From: Mariniphaga sp.
GTDB lineage: Bacteria; Bacteroidota; Bacteroidia; Bacteroidales; Prolixibacteraceae
DNA length: 42,726 nt
Assembly: GCA_025355585.1 (NCBI GenBank)
Contig: JANXZJ010000057.1
Span: 1-42,726 of the forward strand
Direction of reading: 5' to 3'
Position numbers and translations under genes: made by a program. This document shows, one piece after another, positions 1 to 7,540 of this stretch (the stretch's first letter is position 1; each line of letters begins with the position of its first letter). The notes below the pieces were generated by a model that saw nothing but the letters and a program-made list of their open reading frames with translations, was not told the DNA's origin and did no database searches.

Positions 1-88
<88 letters not shown>

Positions 89-93
89 AAACC

Positions 94-127
94 AGGCCCG
101 GATTCTTTATTGAGTCCGGGCCTTTTT
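94..127 (+). terminator. Rho-independent terminator of the rRNA operon
   Basis: Arms AGGCCCGGA (94-102) and TCCGGGCCT (115-123) pair perfectly around a 12-nt loop, and a T run follows at 123-127. Its place six bases after the 5S end marks the end of the rrn operon. Confidence 0.92.
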
Positions 128-476
128 AATTATACGAATTACACGAATCGAAGATCAGCGAAGCTAATTGGAACGAATTTACACGAATCGATTCACCATG
201 CGAGCCCTTCAAGCGGTTGCGAACCCTTGAAGCGGCATATCGAAGAGAAATCTTTATCATGCAACTGGCAATAAACCACCCGCAAGATGCCAATTGCCAG
301 CAGCTCAGATTCGGGATAATGATTTTTAAGAAAAACCTTATTCTTGCTTTTCTAACCTTCACAGAAAGGATATTTCCCCAGGTTCTAAACCTTATTAATT
401 TGTGCATTAGAATAGATGTTCGAAAATCCAGCCATTTTTGATACCTTTATCATTGATTATAATACCTTGATGCACG
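126..476. other. Gene-free stretch with degenerate short repeats
   Basis: About 350 bp with no credible gene. It holds two copies of ACACGAATCG (132-141 and 181-190), a pair of near-identical CCCTTCAAGCGG / CCCTTGAAGCGG blocks (about 206-236), and a block at about 281-304 that resembles the miaA upstream region at 7487-7512. Frames crossing it give repetitive Ser/Cys/Trp-rich translations typical of non-coding repeats. Confidence 0.6.
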
Positions 477-1310
477 ATGAATATGAAAAACGCGTTAAAG
501 TTGTTTGAAGATAAAAAGGTTCGTACTGTTTGGGACGACAAACAGGAAAAGTGGTATGTATCAATAGTGGATGTAATTGATGCGCTGACAGATAGTTCTA
601 ATCCCCAGGTGTATTGGAGAGTATTGAAAAAGAGGCTATTGGCGGAGGGTAACCAAACCGTTACAAATTGTAACGGTTTGAAAATGGAAGCTCCGGATGG
701 TAAAAAACGATTGACTGATGTAGCCGATGTGGAACAACTTTTTCGCTTAATACAATCGATCCCTTCGCCAAAGGCTGAACCCTTTAAAATGTGGCTTGCG
801 GAAGTTGGCCGTGAGCGTTTGGACGAGATTGAAGATCCGGAGCAAGGCATCAATCGGATGTTGGAATATTACCACCGTAAGGGATACCCTACCAACTGGA
901 TCAATCAGCGTCTCAAAAGCATTGAGGTGCGCAAAGAGCTTACGGATGAATGGGAGCGGCGGGGTGTAAAAAAGGGACAGGAATATGCCTTATTAACTGA
1001 TCTGATTACGCATGGTTGGTCGGGATTGACTACCAAACAGTACAAACAATACAAGAGTCTGAAGAAAGAGAGCCTTCGTGATAATATGACCAATCTTGAA
1101 TTGGCACTCAATACATTGGCCGAAGCTACTACAACCGAAATCTCGAAGCAGCACGAACCGAAAACTTTGGAAGAGAACAGGCGCATAGCAGCTCGCGGCG
1201 GTTCTATTGTTGGTAATACCCGCAAAGAGATTGAAGCCAATATCGGTAAAAGCATTGTTTCACCTTTAAATGCAAAGAGTAAAGAGTTGCCCGAAAACTC
1301 TGAAAAATAA
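477..1310 (+). CDS. BRO-N domain protein (prophage antirepressor / DinD-like)
   Basis: 277 residues, close to the usual length of this family of stand-alone Bro-N proteins. The N-terminal Bro-N fold is at about residues 5-105 (WYVSIVDVIDALTDSS, VTNCNGLKM, RLTDVADVEQLFRLIQSIPSPKAEPFK). A central helical part carries RLKSIEVRKELTDEWERRGV, and the C-terminal motif AARGGSIVGNTRKEIE is typical of COG3617/DinD-like proteins. The Bro-N domain is a DNA-binding module of phage and viral antirepressors, and the cellular role of the stand-alone form is not established. The start is ATG at 477, with a second ATG six bases later. The gene stands alone between the rRNA terminator and a convergent unknown gene, with no phage structural genes nearby, so it looks like a transferred or domesticated phage-type regulator. 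A perfect 27-bp palindrome lies inside it. Confidence 0.85.
   Translation: MNMKNALKLFEDKKVRTVWDDKQEKWYVSIVDVIDALTDSSNPQVYWRVLKKRLLAEGNQTVTNCNGLKMEAPDGKKRLTDVADVEQLFRLIQSIPSPKAEPFKMWLAEVGRERLDEIEDPEQGINRMLEYYHRKGYPTNWINQRLKSIEVRKELTDEWERRGVKKGQEYALLTDLITHGWSGLTTKQYKQYKSLKKESLRDNMTNLELALNTLAEATTTEISKQHEPKTLEENRRIAARGGSIVGNTRKEIEANIGKSIVSPLNAKSKELPENSEK
654..680. repeat. 27-bp perfect palindrome inside the BRO-N gene
   Basis: Arms CAAACCGTTACAA (654-666) and TTGTAACGGTTTG (668-680) flank a single A. It encodes the conserved QTVTNCNGLK segment. It could fold as a near-loopless cruciform or serve as a symmetric protein-binding site; its function is unknown. Confidence 0.8.
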
Positions 1311-1542
1311 TAGTCCGATCCTTCCCTGTTATATGGACAAATCAAAACTTACACAGGATACAAAAATCCGTATGGCTTAAGAACACCCCAGTCTTTACAC
1401 AATTACTTAAACGTCTTTTTACATCAATAAATTAACCTAATTTGAAATTGTTAAGGAAGTAATTGATAAATTAACTCTTGAAAAATTTGAATAATAAGTC
1501 TGTTATAATTAGCGCAATTTCATGATCAGCAAAAAAACAGAA

Positions 1543-1642
1543 GTGACCGGGTGCGTGTTCAAATCAAGGACACTCACCCGGTCACTGTCACATAACAGTG
1601 AGGGCCTGACTTATTCATTACCTGAACAGTCAGACCCTCACT
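1543..1642 (-). terminator. Cluster of three interlocking hairpins; terminator for the minus-strand gene
   Basis: Hairpin 1 pairs 1543-1560 with 1568-1585 (18-bp arms, two imperfect pairs). Hairpin 2 pairs 1597-1611 with 1628-1642 (15-bp arms, one position that is G-U in minus-strand RNA). A third, bridging hairpin pairs TCACTGT (1582-1588) with ACAGTGA (1595-1601) and competes with both. On the minus strand the outermost stem is followed by a seven-T run (complement of 1531-1537), so the cluster can end transcription of the gene at 1653-2339. The remaining gap from 1311 to 1542 is A/T-rich with nothing recognisable. Confidence 0.75.
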
Positions 1643-1652
1643 TTGAATAAAG

Positions 1653-2339
1653 CTAATTATTTTCGTCGGTACCTTTTACGATTTTATCTTTTGGTTGATG
1701 GCGGCCTTTGATTTTCCGGACAGCAAACCAGCCATCAATAAAAGCGCCGTCATCAATCATTCCTTCGAAGGCATCGTCCAGCTTGTCGAGCAAAACGCGG
1801 GATTCTACAATCACTTCCCTGATCGAGCGCCTGGCACTCTTACGGTCGTTCGTGATCATGCCAATCGTTGGTTGCATTTTTTCCAGCGCCAAAAGCTCCG
1901 TGGTCAGGTTTTCAATTTCTTCGGTGGTAATACCATAACCGGCTGTTTTCGGAATATACTCATTGCCACGTTTTAGAATGGTGCTACATTTGATCAGCGC
2001 TTCTTTCTCTGGTAAGAGAATAAATGTAGATTCGGGAACGTCAACATCATTCAATAACACTTTGTCACCGGTTTCTTTCGCATAAAACGACAGTTTCCGT
2101 CCCACTTTGTAAATCTTCCGGAAAAATACGGTCAACTGCTCGTTCTTCTGCGCAACATGTCCACCCGGGTCATTCTCATCCTGTGCTTTAAAAGCATGGT
2201 CCAACTCGTGCTCGTTTCCTTCGAGCGCCTCTACATTGGCAGCAATAACCGCCAGGTTCATCCACACACTTTCATTTTTGTGCAAATAGGAAATCGCTTC
2301 ATTCAGCATTTCCCCAAACGTTTTCTCTCTTAATTCCAT
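1653..2339 (-). CDS. Conserved-looking protein of unknown function (228 aa)
   Basis: I do not recognise a named family. The protein is predicted to be mostly helical and soluble, with no signal peptide or membrane segment. The N-terminal half is acidic (EALEGNEHELDHAFKAQDENDPG). The middle has FFRKIYKVGRKLSFYAKETGDKVLLNDVDVPESTF, and the C-terminus has DGWFAVRKIKGRHQPKDK followed by a charged tail. The reading frame is long and uninterrupted, and it is bounded by a strong hairpin terminator, so it is very likely a real gene. The ATG at 2339 is preceded by an A/T-rich leader without a Shine-Dalgarno sequence. An 11-bp palindrome at 2400-2410 sits 60 bp upstream and could be an operator. Nothing nearby suggests a role. 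Confidence 0.7.
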   Translation of the reverse strand: MELREKTFGEMLNEAISYLHKNESVWMNLAVIAANVEALEGNEHELDHAFKAQDENDPGGHVAQKNEQLTVFFRKIYKVGRKLSFYAKETGDKVLLNDVDVPESTFILLPEKEALIKCSTILKRGNEYIPKTAGYGITTEEIENLTTELLALEKMQPTIGMITNDRKSARRSIREVIVESRVLLDKLDDAFEGMIDDGAFIDGWFAVRKIKGRHQPKDKIVKGTDENN

Positions 2340-2399
2340 GAAAATTATTTTTTAGTTAGTATTTAGTTTGTGATACTGTTTAAGCTTGAAATAGTTTCA

Positions 2400-2410
2400 T
2401 GACAATGTCA
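2400..2410. promoter_or_regulatory. Possible operator palindrome upstream of the unknown gene
   Basis: TGACA-A-TGTCA is a perfect 11-bp dyad about 60 bp before the start of the minus-strand gene. On that strand it overlaps a TTGACA-like hexamer. It is short, so it could be chance. Confidence 0.3.
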
Positions 2411-2610
2411 ATTTTGTTTATTTTTTTAGTTCAACATGCTTATTTAGAAGGATTAAAAATAAATGCTGGTATTATTTAAATTAAACTCCGTCGTACGTTA
2501 TTGTTTTGTATCGGGAATTGGCGACGTTGAACTTATAGTAATATACCGAATATTCCAGAGCAACCCCTTCTTCGCAGACACAGTTCCGTGAATACTCCCT
2601 TTGCACTCTC

Positions 2611-2904
2611 TGTAAATATCCTGTAAAGCAGTGTCAGGATCAAAAATGTTTGTGTAAATATGCTGTAAAGCAGTGTTAATGGTTAAAAAGGTAGTGTAAA
2701 CATGCTGTAAAGCAGTGTAAATGATTAAGAAGGTTGTGTAAACATGCTGTAAAGCAGTGTAAATGGTTAAAAAGGTAGTGTAAACATGCTGTAAAGCATT
2801 GTAAGTGGTTAAAAAGGTAGTGTAAACATGCTGTAAAGCATTGTAAGTGGTTAAAAAAGTTCCGTAAATCTGCTGTATGACAGTGTAAATGGCCAGAATA
2901 GGTG
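2611..2904. repeat. Tandem array of seven 42-bp repeats
   Basis: Unit boundaries are exact at 2611, 2653, 2695, 2737, 2779, 2821 and 2863, each unit 42 bp. The first and last units are degenerate. A typical unit begins TGTAAACATGC TGTAAAG and carries TGTAAA or a close variant at offsets 1, 12 and 22. A small stem, TGCT or ATGCT with AGCA or AGCAT around a GTAA loop, recurs in the core units. The array lies between the 3' end of the permease gene and the promoter side of the unknown gene. Stops interrupt the plus-strand frames, and no coding role is evident. The rest of the gap 2340-2610 shows nothing recognisable beyond the palindrome at 2400. Confidence 0.92.
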
Positions 2905-2918
2905 TAATTGAGATCTGC

Positions 2919-4169
2919 TTATTCGTACCTCAACGCTTCGATAGGATCGAGCTTGGAAGCTTTTATTGCAGGAAGAACACCGGAAGCGAGGCTAACGAAC
3001 AGGCATAAAATAACGCCACCCAGCATCCATTCCCATGGAACAATAAATGAACTGCCGATCAGCATCGACACCCCGTTGCCGGCCAGGATCCCCAATATAA
3101 TTCCGAGGAATCCTCCCATCTGACCGATGACGATGGATTCGATCAGAAATTGTTGCTTGATGGAATGGGAAGTGGCCCCCATCGCTTTGTGAATTCCAAT
3201 TTCGCGGGTTCGTTCGGCAACAGTGACCAACAAAATATTCATGAGTCCGATTGCAGCACCCATCAGTGTAATAAAGCCTATAATAGTGGCTGCAAGCGTG
3301 ACATATTTAATGTTTTCGAGTAATACATTCACGAGGTTGTCGCTCTTTTCGATGATAAAATCGGAGTCGTCTGTAATGTTCAACCCCCTGATGTTCCGGA
3401 ATGTTGCTTCCGCTTCTCCGATGGCACCATCAAGATATTGGGCAGATTTCGGCATGATGCTGATTCGAAAGTTCATCTGGGGCCGCGGGAAGTATTGCCG
3501 CACATTGGTAAAAGGCAGTAGTACAATCTGATCGCCTCCTTCTCCAAAACCGCTCCCTTTAGATTTTAAAACACCGACAATCTGATATTTTCCGCTGCCA
3601 ACTGAAATACTTTTTCCCAGCGGATCGACGTCATTTGTGAACAGTTTTTTAATTAATCCTGAGCCAACGAGTGCAACATTGTTTCCATCAAACGATTCCT
3701 GGAACGTGAGTCCCCTGCCAGCCTCAACTTCATAACCGGCAGTTTGAAGAAAGTTTTCGTCGATTCCACGAACTGACACATTCGGATTGCTTTTTTTCGA
3801 TTCGTATTTTACCGTAGCTGTCCCTGTGGCATTCACCGAAATTGATACGGCCGCAGGAAATGTATATTTCTCACGAAACGAACGTGCCTGAAAATAACTG
3901 ATATAGCTGTAATTTTTTGACCGGTAGCGCTTGTTGCCGATCTGTACACGCATACTCCGGCTTTGGATGCTGAAGGTATTCGCGCCCAGCCTTGTGAATT
4001 CAGCAGTAATCGAGCTTTTAATCGAATCGATCGCAGTCAGAATTCCTACAAGTGCCGAAATTCCGACGGCAATAATTAAAATCGTCAAAACAGACCTGAC
4101 CATGTTTCCACGGATTGACTGAAATGCAATCTTAATATTCTCTAATACCAAAGGTTTAATCCAAATCAT
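2919..4169 (-). CDS. ABC transporter permease, MacB/FtsX type
   Basis: 416 residues with the MacB permease layout. There is an N-terminal membrane segment at about 20-45 (VRSVLTILIIAVGISALVGI) and a large periplasmic MacB-PCD-like domain to about 280. The C-terminal FtsX domain has three membrane segments at about 288-312, 340-366 and 378-402, and ends in the classical PAIKASKLDPIEALRYE. Members pair with a LolD/MacB-type ATPase to move lipoproteins, peptides or drugs across the envelope, or to transmit mechanical force. No ATPase or membrane-fusion gene is adjacent, so the partner must be encoded elsewhere. The start ATG at 4169 faces aconitase divergently across 150 bp. The substrate cannot be told from sequence. 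Confidence 0.93.
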   Translation of the reverse strand: MIWIKPLVLENIKIAFQSIRGNMVRSVLTILIIAVGISALVGILTAIDSIKSSITAEFTRLGANTFSIQSRSMRVQIGNKRYRSKNYSYISYFQARSFREKYTFPAAVSISVNATGTATVKYESKKSNPNVSVRGIDENFLQTAGYEVEAGRGLTFQESFDGNNVALVGSGLIKKLFTNDVDPLGKSISVGSGKYQIVGVLKSKGSGFGEGGDQIVLLPFTNVRQYFPRPQMNFRISIMPKSAQYLDGAIGEAEATFRNIRGLNITDDSDFIIEKSDNLVNVLLENIKYVTLAATIIGFITLMGAAIGLMNILLVTVAERTREIGIHKAMGATSHSIKQQFLIESIVIGQMGGFLGIILGILAGNGVSMLIGSSFIVPWEWMLGGVILCLFVSLASGVLPAIKASKLDPIEALRYE

Positions 4170-4285
4170 GGTAACGCTGTGATTGACCGGCTACAATTAT
4201 TCCGCTAATTTAAAACTAACTTTCAATTAATGTGTTAATAGTTACAGGAATTTTTTATGCTTATTTTCACCATAAATAGCTAATA

Positions 4286-4318
4286 TTGTATGCAATTCTT
4301 CATCTTAAAATAAATTTG
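4286..4318 (+). promoter_or_regulatory. Promoter-like -33/-7 pair abutting the aconitase start
   Basis: TTG at 4286-4288 and TAAATTTG at 4311-4318 match the Bacteroidota -33/-7 consensus with a 22-bp spacer. The -7 box ends one base before the start codon at 4320, so the predicted transcript would start within or just after that codon. Either the match is chance, the message is leaderless, or the in-frame ATG at 4338 is used. Confidence 0.4.
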
Positions 4319-4319
4319 T

Positions 4320-6581
4320 ATGGCTTACGACATTGAAATGATTCGCAAGGTCTATTCTCAAATGCCTGAACGAGTTAATAAATTACGGAAACTGCTAGGC
4401 AGACCTGTTACCCTGACTGAAAAAATCCTTTATTCGCATCTTTCAGGCGAATTTCCTGAACAGCCATTCGAAAAAGGAGTCTCATATGTAAATTTCGATC
4501 CCGATCGTGTTGCGATGCAGGATGCAACTGCTCAGATGGCATTGCTCCAATTTATGCAGGCGGGGAAAAGTGTTGTTTCTGTCCCTTCAACAGTTCATTG
4601 CGACCACCTGATCCTGGCAAGAACAGGTGCAACCCAGGATCTTATAGAAGCTGAAAAGACCAATAAAGAGGTATATGATTTTCTCGCATCGGTATCGAAA
4701 AAATACGGAATCGGTTTCTGGAAGCCGGGTGCCGGAATTATCCACCAGGTTGTACTCGAAAATTATGCATTCCCTGGCGGAATGATGATCGGAACTGATT
4801 CGCATACGGTGAATGCCGGCGGATTGGGAATGATTGCTATCGGCGTAGGTGGCGCCGATGCTGTCGATGTGATGACAGGAATCCCGTGGGAATTGAAATT
4901 TCCAAAGTTGATCGGGATCCATCTCACCGGAAAATTGAACGGATGGACATCGCCAAAAGATGTGATCTTAAAAGTTGCAGGAATATTGACTGTCAAAGGT
5001 GGAACTGGTTGTGTTGTTGAATATTTCGGACCAGGTGCATCGAGCATTTCGTGTACCGGTAAGGGAACCATCTGTAATATGGGCGCCGAAATTGGTGCAA
5101 CAACCTCAACTTTCGCTTTCGATGAGAGCATGAGCGATTACCTGAAGGCGACCAATCGCGCTGATGTGGCCGAAATGGCATCACAGATCGCAGCAGACCT
5201 GAAAGCCGACGACGATGTTTATGCTCATCCTGAAAAATATTTTGACCAGGTGATCGAAATTAATCTTTCGGAACTTGAACCATACATCAATGGCCCGTTT
5301 ACGCCCGATTTCGCAACCCCGCTCTCAAAATTTAAAACGGTGGCCAAAGAGAAGGGTTGGCCAATGAAAATGGAAGTAGGTTTAATTGGTTCGTGTACCA
5401 ATTCATCCTATGAAGATATTGGCAGAGCTGCATCAATTGCGCAACAGGCACGTAGTAAGAACCTAAAAGTAAAAGCTGAATTTACAGTAACACCAGGCTC
5501 CGAACTCGTCAGGTACACCGTTGCACGCGACGGGTTTCTTACTGCTTTCGAAGAAATGGGTGGAGTAGTGCTTGCAAATGCCTGTGGACCATGTATCGGA
5601 CAGTGGGCACGACACAATGCGGCCAATCTTCCCGAGAATTCGATCATGACCTCATTCAACCGGAATTTTGCCAAGCGAACCGACGGCAATCCTAAGACCC
5701 ATGGGTTTGTAGCATCGCCCGAAATCGTAACCGCTTTCGCAATTGCCGGAACGCTCGATTTTAATCCCGAGACCGATTTTCTGACGAATGAAAACGGAGA
5801 AATGGTAAAACTCGATCCGCCAACGGGAAATAATCTTCCGGAACTTGGATTCGCGGTTGAAGATCAGGGATTAATACCTCCATCAACAAATTATCAGGGA
5901 ATTGTAATTACTGTAAATCCGGAGTCTGACAGGTTGCAATTGCTGGAGCCATTTACACCATGGGAGGGAAAAGATTTGCTCAACCTGAAACTCCTGATTA
6001 AAGCGCGCGGCAAATGTACCACCGATCATATTTCGATGGCAGGACCATGGCTTACTTATCGCGGTCATCTTGACAATATCTCTAATAATTTGCTGATTGG
6101 TGCGATCAACGACTTCAACGGCAAATCAAACTCCGTAAAAAGCCAGATAACCGGCGAATATGATACCGTTCCAAAGACCGCCAGGGATTATAAAAAAGCA
6201 GGACTTGGTTCTGTAATTGTGGGTGACGAAAACTATGGTGAAGGTTCGTCGCGCGAGCATGCCGCAATGGAACCACGTCACCTGGGCGTACGAGTTGTAT
6301 TGACCCGTTCGTTTGCCCGGATTCATGAAACAAATCTTAAAAAACAAGGGATGCTTGCGCTGACATTCGCAAATCCGGATGATTATAACAGCATCAAAGA
6401 GGACGATTCGATAGATGTTCTCGGACTTGAAGCCTTTATGCCAGATACGCTTTTGAAGCTGATATTACATCATGCAGACGGATCCGTAACGGATATAATG
6501 GCAAAACATACCTATAATGAAGCACAAATCGACTGGTTTAAAGCGGGTTCGTGCCTTAATTTCATCAAAGAAAATCAATAG
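4320..6581 (+). CDS. acn: Aconitate hydratase, mitochondrial-type
   Basis: 753 residues, full length for the mitochondrial-type aconitases of Bacteroidota. It interconverts citrate and isocitrate in the TCA cycle, in the cytoplasm. The three 4Fe-4S ligands are visible as Cys359 ([10 protein letters not shown]) and Cys422/Cys425 ([11 protein letters not shown]). The catalytic GTDSHT block is at 158-163, and VHCDH lies at 92-96. The C-terminal swivel domain, with the [15 protein letters not shown] loop, covers roughly 570-753. The ATG at 4320 gives the usual family N-terminus ([12 protein letters not shown]). It is transcribed alone, divergent from the permease, and ends at a strong terminator. 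Confidence 0.98.
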   Translation: MAYDIEMIRKVYSQMPERVNKLRKLLGRPVTLTEKILYSHLSGEFPEQPFEKGVSYVNFDPDRVAMQDATAQMALLQFMQAGKSVVSVPSTVHCDHLILARTGATQDLIEAEKTNKEVYDFLASVSKKYGIGFWKPGAGIIHQVVLENYAFPGGMMIGTDSHTVNAGGLGMIAIGVGGADAVDVMTGIPWELKFPKLIGIHLTGKLNGWTSPKDVILKVAGILTVKGGTGCVVEYFGPGASSISCTGKGTICNMGAEIGATTSTFAFDESMSDYLKATNRADVAEMASQIAADLKADDDVYAHPEKYFDQVIEINLSELEPYINGPFTPDFATPLSKFKTVAKEKGWPMKMEVGLIGSCTNSSYEDIGRAASIAQQARSKNLKVKAEFTVTPGSELVRYTVARDGFLTAFEEMGGVVLANACGPCIGQWARHNAANLPENSIMTSFNRNFAKRTDGNPKTHGFVASPEIVTAFAIAGTLDFNPETDFLTNENGEMVKLDPPTGNNLPELGFAVEDQGLIPPSTNYQGIVITVNPESDRLQLLEPFTPWEGKDLLNLKLLIKARGKCTTDHISMAGPWLTYRGHLDNISNNLLIGAINDFNGKSNSVKSQITGEYDTVPKTARDYKKAGLGSVIVGDENYGEGSSREHAAMEPRHLGVRVVLTRSFARIHETNLKKQGMLALTFANPDDYNSIKEDDSIDVLGLEAFMPDTLLKLILHHADGSVTDIMAKHTYNEAQIDWFKAGSCLNFIKENQ

Positions 6582-6605
6582 GATTCATTTTTAAAATTTC
6601 AGAAA

Positions 6606-6632
6606 GGCCGGTCTCAAAACCGGCTTTTTTTT
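6606..6632 (+). terminator. Terminator after aconitase
   Basis: GCCGGT (6607-6612) pairs with ACCGGC (6619-6624), followed by eight T bases at 6625-6632. Confidence 0.92.
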
Positions 6633-6668
6633 GCATTATTCGACCCAAACATCTCATTTTTCATATAT

Positions 6669-6700
6669 TTGGAAATATCATATATCATTACGTAGATTTG
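6669..6700 (+). promoter_or_regulatory. Promoter of the pRiA4b ORF-3-like gene
   Basis: -33 TTG at 6669-6671, a 21-bp spacer, and -7 TAGATTTG at 6693-6700 match the Bacteroidota consensus. The predicted start near 6706 would give a leader of roughly 130 nt. Confidence 0.6.
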
Positions 6701-6707
6701 TGCAGGT

Positions 6708-6735
6708 AATATTGAAAACAAATTATTTCAATATT
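6708..6735 (+). promoter_or_regulatory. 10-bp perfect inverted repeat at the transcript 5' end
   Basis: AATATTGAAA (6708-6717) and TTTCAATATT (6726-6735) flank an 8-nt loop, immediately after the predicted transcription start. It could be a 5'-end stabilising hairpin or a repressor site. Confidence 0.5.
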
Positions 6736-6838
6736 CAGAAGATAACAATTTTTAATACTATTTTTAACCAATCCACACTGTACGGATTCGCCTTTGGTTT
6801 TGATTTCTGAAGGTTTCGTCCGGGAAGATTAAAAAAAT

Positions 6839-7366
6839 ATGGTATTTAAATTCAAAATCATATCAGACAAGGTCGAGAATTTTGCGTTGCACATTGATGC
6901 AGACGCAAAAAACACCTTTTTTGAACTTCATGAAGCAATTCAGGACGAGTGTAAGTATGATCCGTCAGAGCTTGCTACATTTTTTCTGGCAGATGAAGAA
7001 TGGGACAAAGGGGTAGAAATTCCAATGTTCAGAGACAAGTCGCCGAAGAATAATTCAGCAGTCACGATGAAGAACACTGAGCTGGGTGATATTCTGAAAG
7101 AAAAAGAAGACAAGCTAATCTATATTTTTGATATTATCAATCAAAAATCGTTGTATATAGAATTAAATGAAATTGTTATGGAAAAAAAATTAAATACTCC
7201 GGTTGTGACCTTCAACAGAGGATTGGCTCCTTTACAGAGTTCCTCAAATCGCTATGACACCGATTTGCTTGCCAGTGAAGATTTTGAACTTCAGAATGCT
7301 TTTACGGACTTTGGTGAACTTGAAGATCTGAATATGATTTATGGAGAGATGGGCGAAGTCCTTTAA
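6839..7366 (+). CDS. pRiA4b ORF-3-like (IS1096 TnpR-type) domain protein
   Basis: 175 residues. The N-terminal 100 residues (FKFKIISDKVENFALHIDADAKNTFFELHEAIQDECKYDPSELATFFLADEEWDKGVEI) match the PRiA4 ORF3-like fold, here in the short Bacteroidota form. The C-terminal part is acidic, with FELQNAFTDFGELEDLNMIYGEMGE. The family name comes from a plasmid and an IS passenger gene, but the molecular function is not known, and no transposon features surround this copy. It lies 174 bp upstream of miaA on the same strand and has its own promoter, so co-transcription with miaA is possible. The start ATG at 6839 follows an A-rich stretch, as is usual in this phylum. Confidence 0.8.
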   Translation: MVFKFKIISDKVENFALHIDADAKNTFFELHEAIQDECKYDPSELATFFLADEEWDKGVEIPMFRDKSPKNNSAVTMKNTELGDILKEKEDKLIYIFDIINQKSLYIELNEIVMEKKLNTPVVTFNRGLAPLQSSSNRYDTDLLASEDFELQNAFTDFGELEDLNMIYGEMGEVL

Positions 7367-7370
7367 GGAA

Positions 7371-7513
7371 AGCCACTGGCTATTAGCTACTGGCAGCCAG
7401 CGATGGCAGAAAGTAGCTGCATTTAAAACTATAAAATTTACAAAAGAAAATTTAAGGCCTTACTTTCAATTGAGCGGTTGCAAGATGCCAGTAACCAACT
7501 GCCAGCCGCTATT
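7371..7513. repeat. Degenerate CTGGC/GCCAG repeats between two genes
   Basis: Two blocks, about 7376-7406 and 7487-7513, are rich in CTGGC / GCCAG words. The first can pair CTGGCT with AGCCAG. The second (GCAAGATGCCAgtaaccaACTGCCAGCcGCT) resembles 281-304 upstream of the BRO-N gene apart from a 7-bp insertion. No gene is supported here. Confidence 0.5.
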
Positions 7514-7540
7514 TCATATTCTAAAAAGCTATTGAAAATA

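Noticed and set aside
126..407. Minus-strand open frame of 93 codons in the first intergenic gap
   Set aside because: Its translation is made of the local repeats, shows no domain, and ends in the rRNA terminator region; the frame is best explained by non-coding repeats.
2611..2904. CRISPR array
   Set aside because: The repeats are contiguous 42-bp units without unique spacers, and no cas genes are present.
2611..2904. Coding repeat protein (42 bp equals 14 codons, one minus-strand frame is open through several core units)
   Set aside because: No start codon, no flanking protein sequence and variable end units; nothing supports translation.
6839..7366. Insertion sequence, suggested by the TnpR/IS1096 family name
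   Set aside because: No transposase, terminal inverted repeats or target duplications are seen; the name is historical.
7478..7540. Longer N-terminus for miaA
   Set aside because: The extra 21 residues are encoded by the CTGGC/GCCAG repeat block, while the family N-terminus starts exactly at the ATG at 7541.
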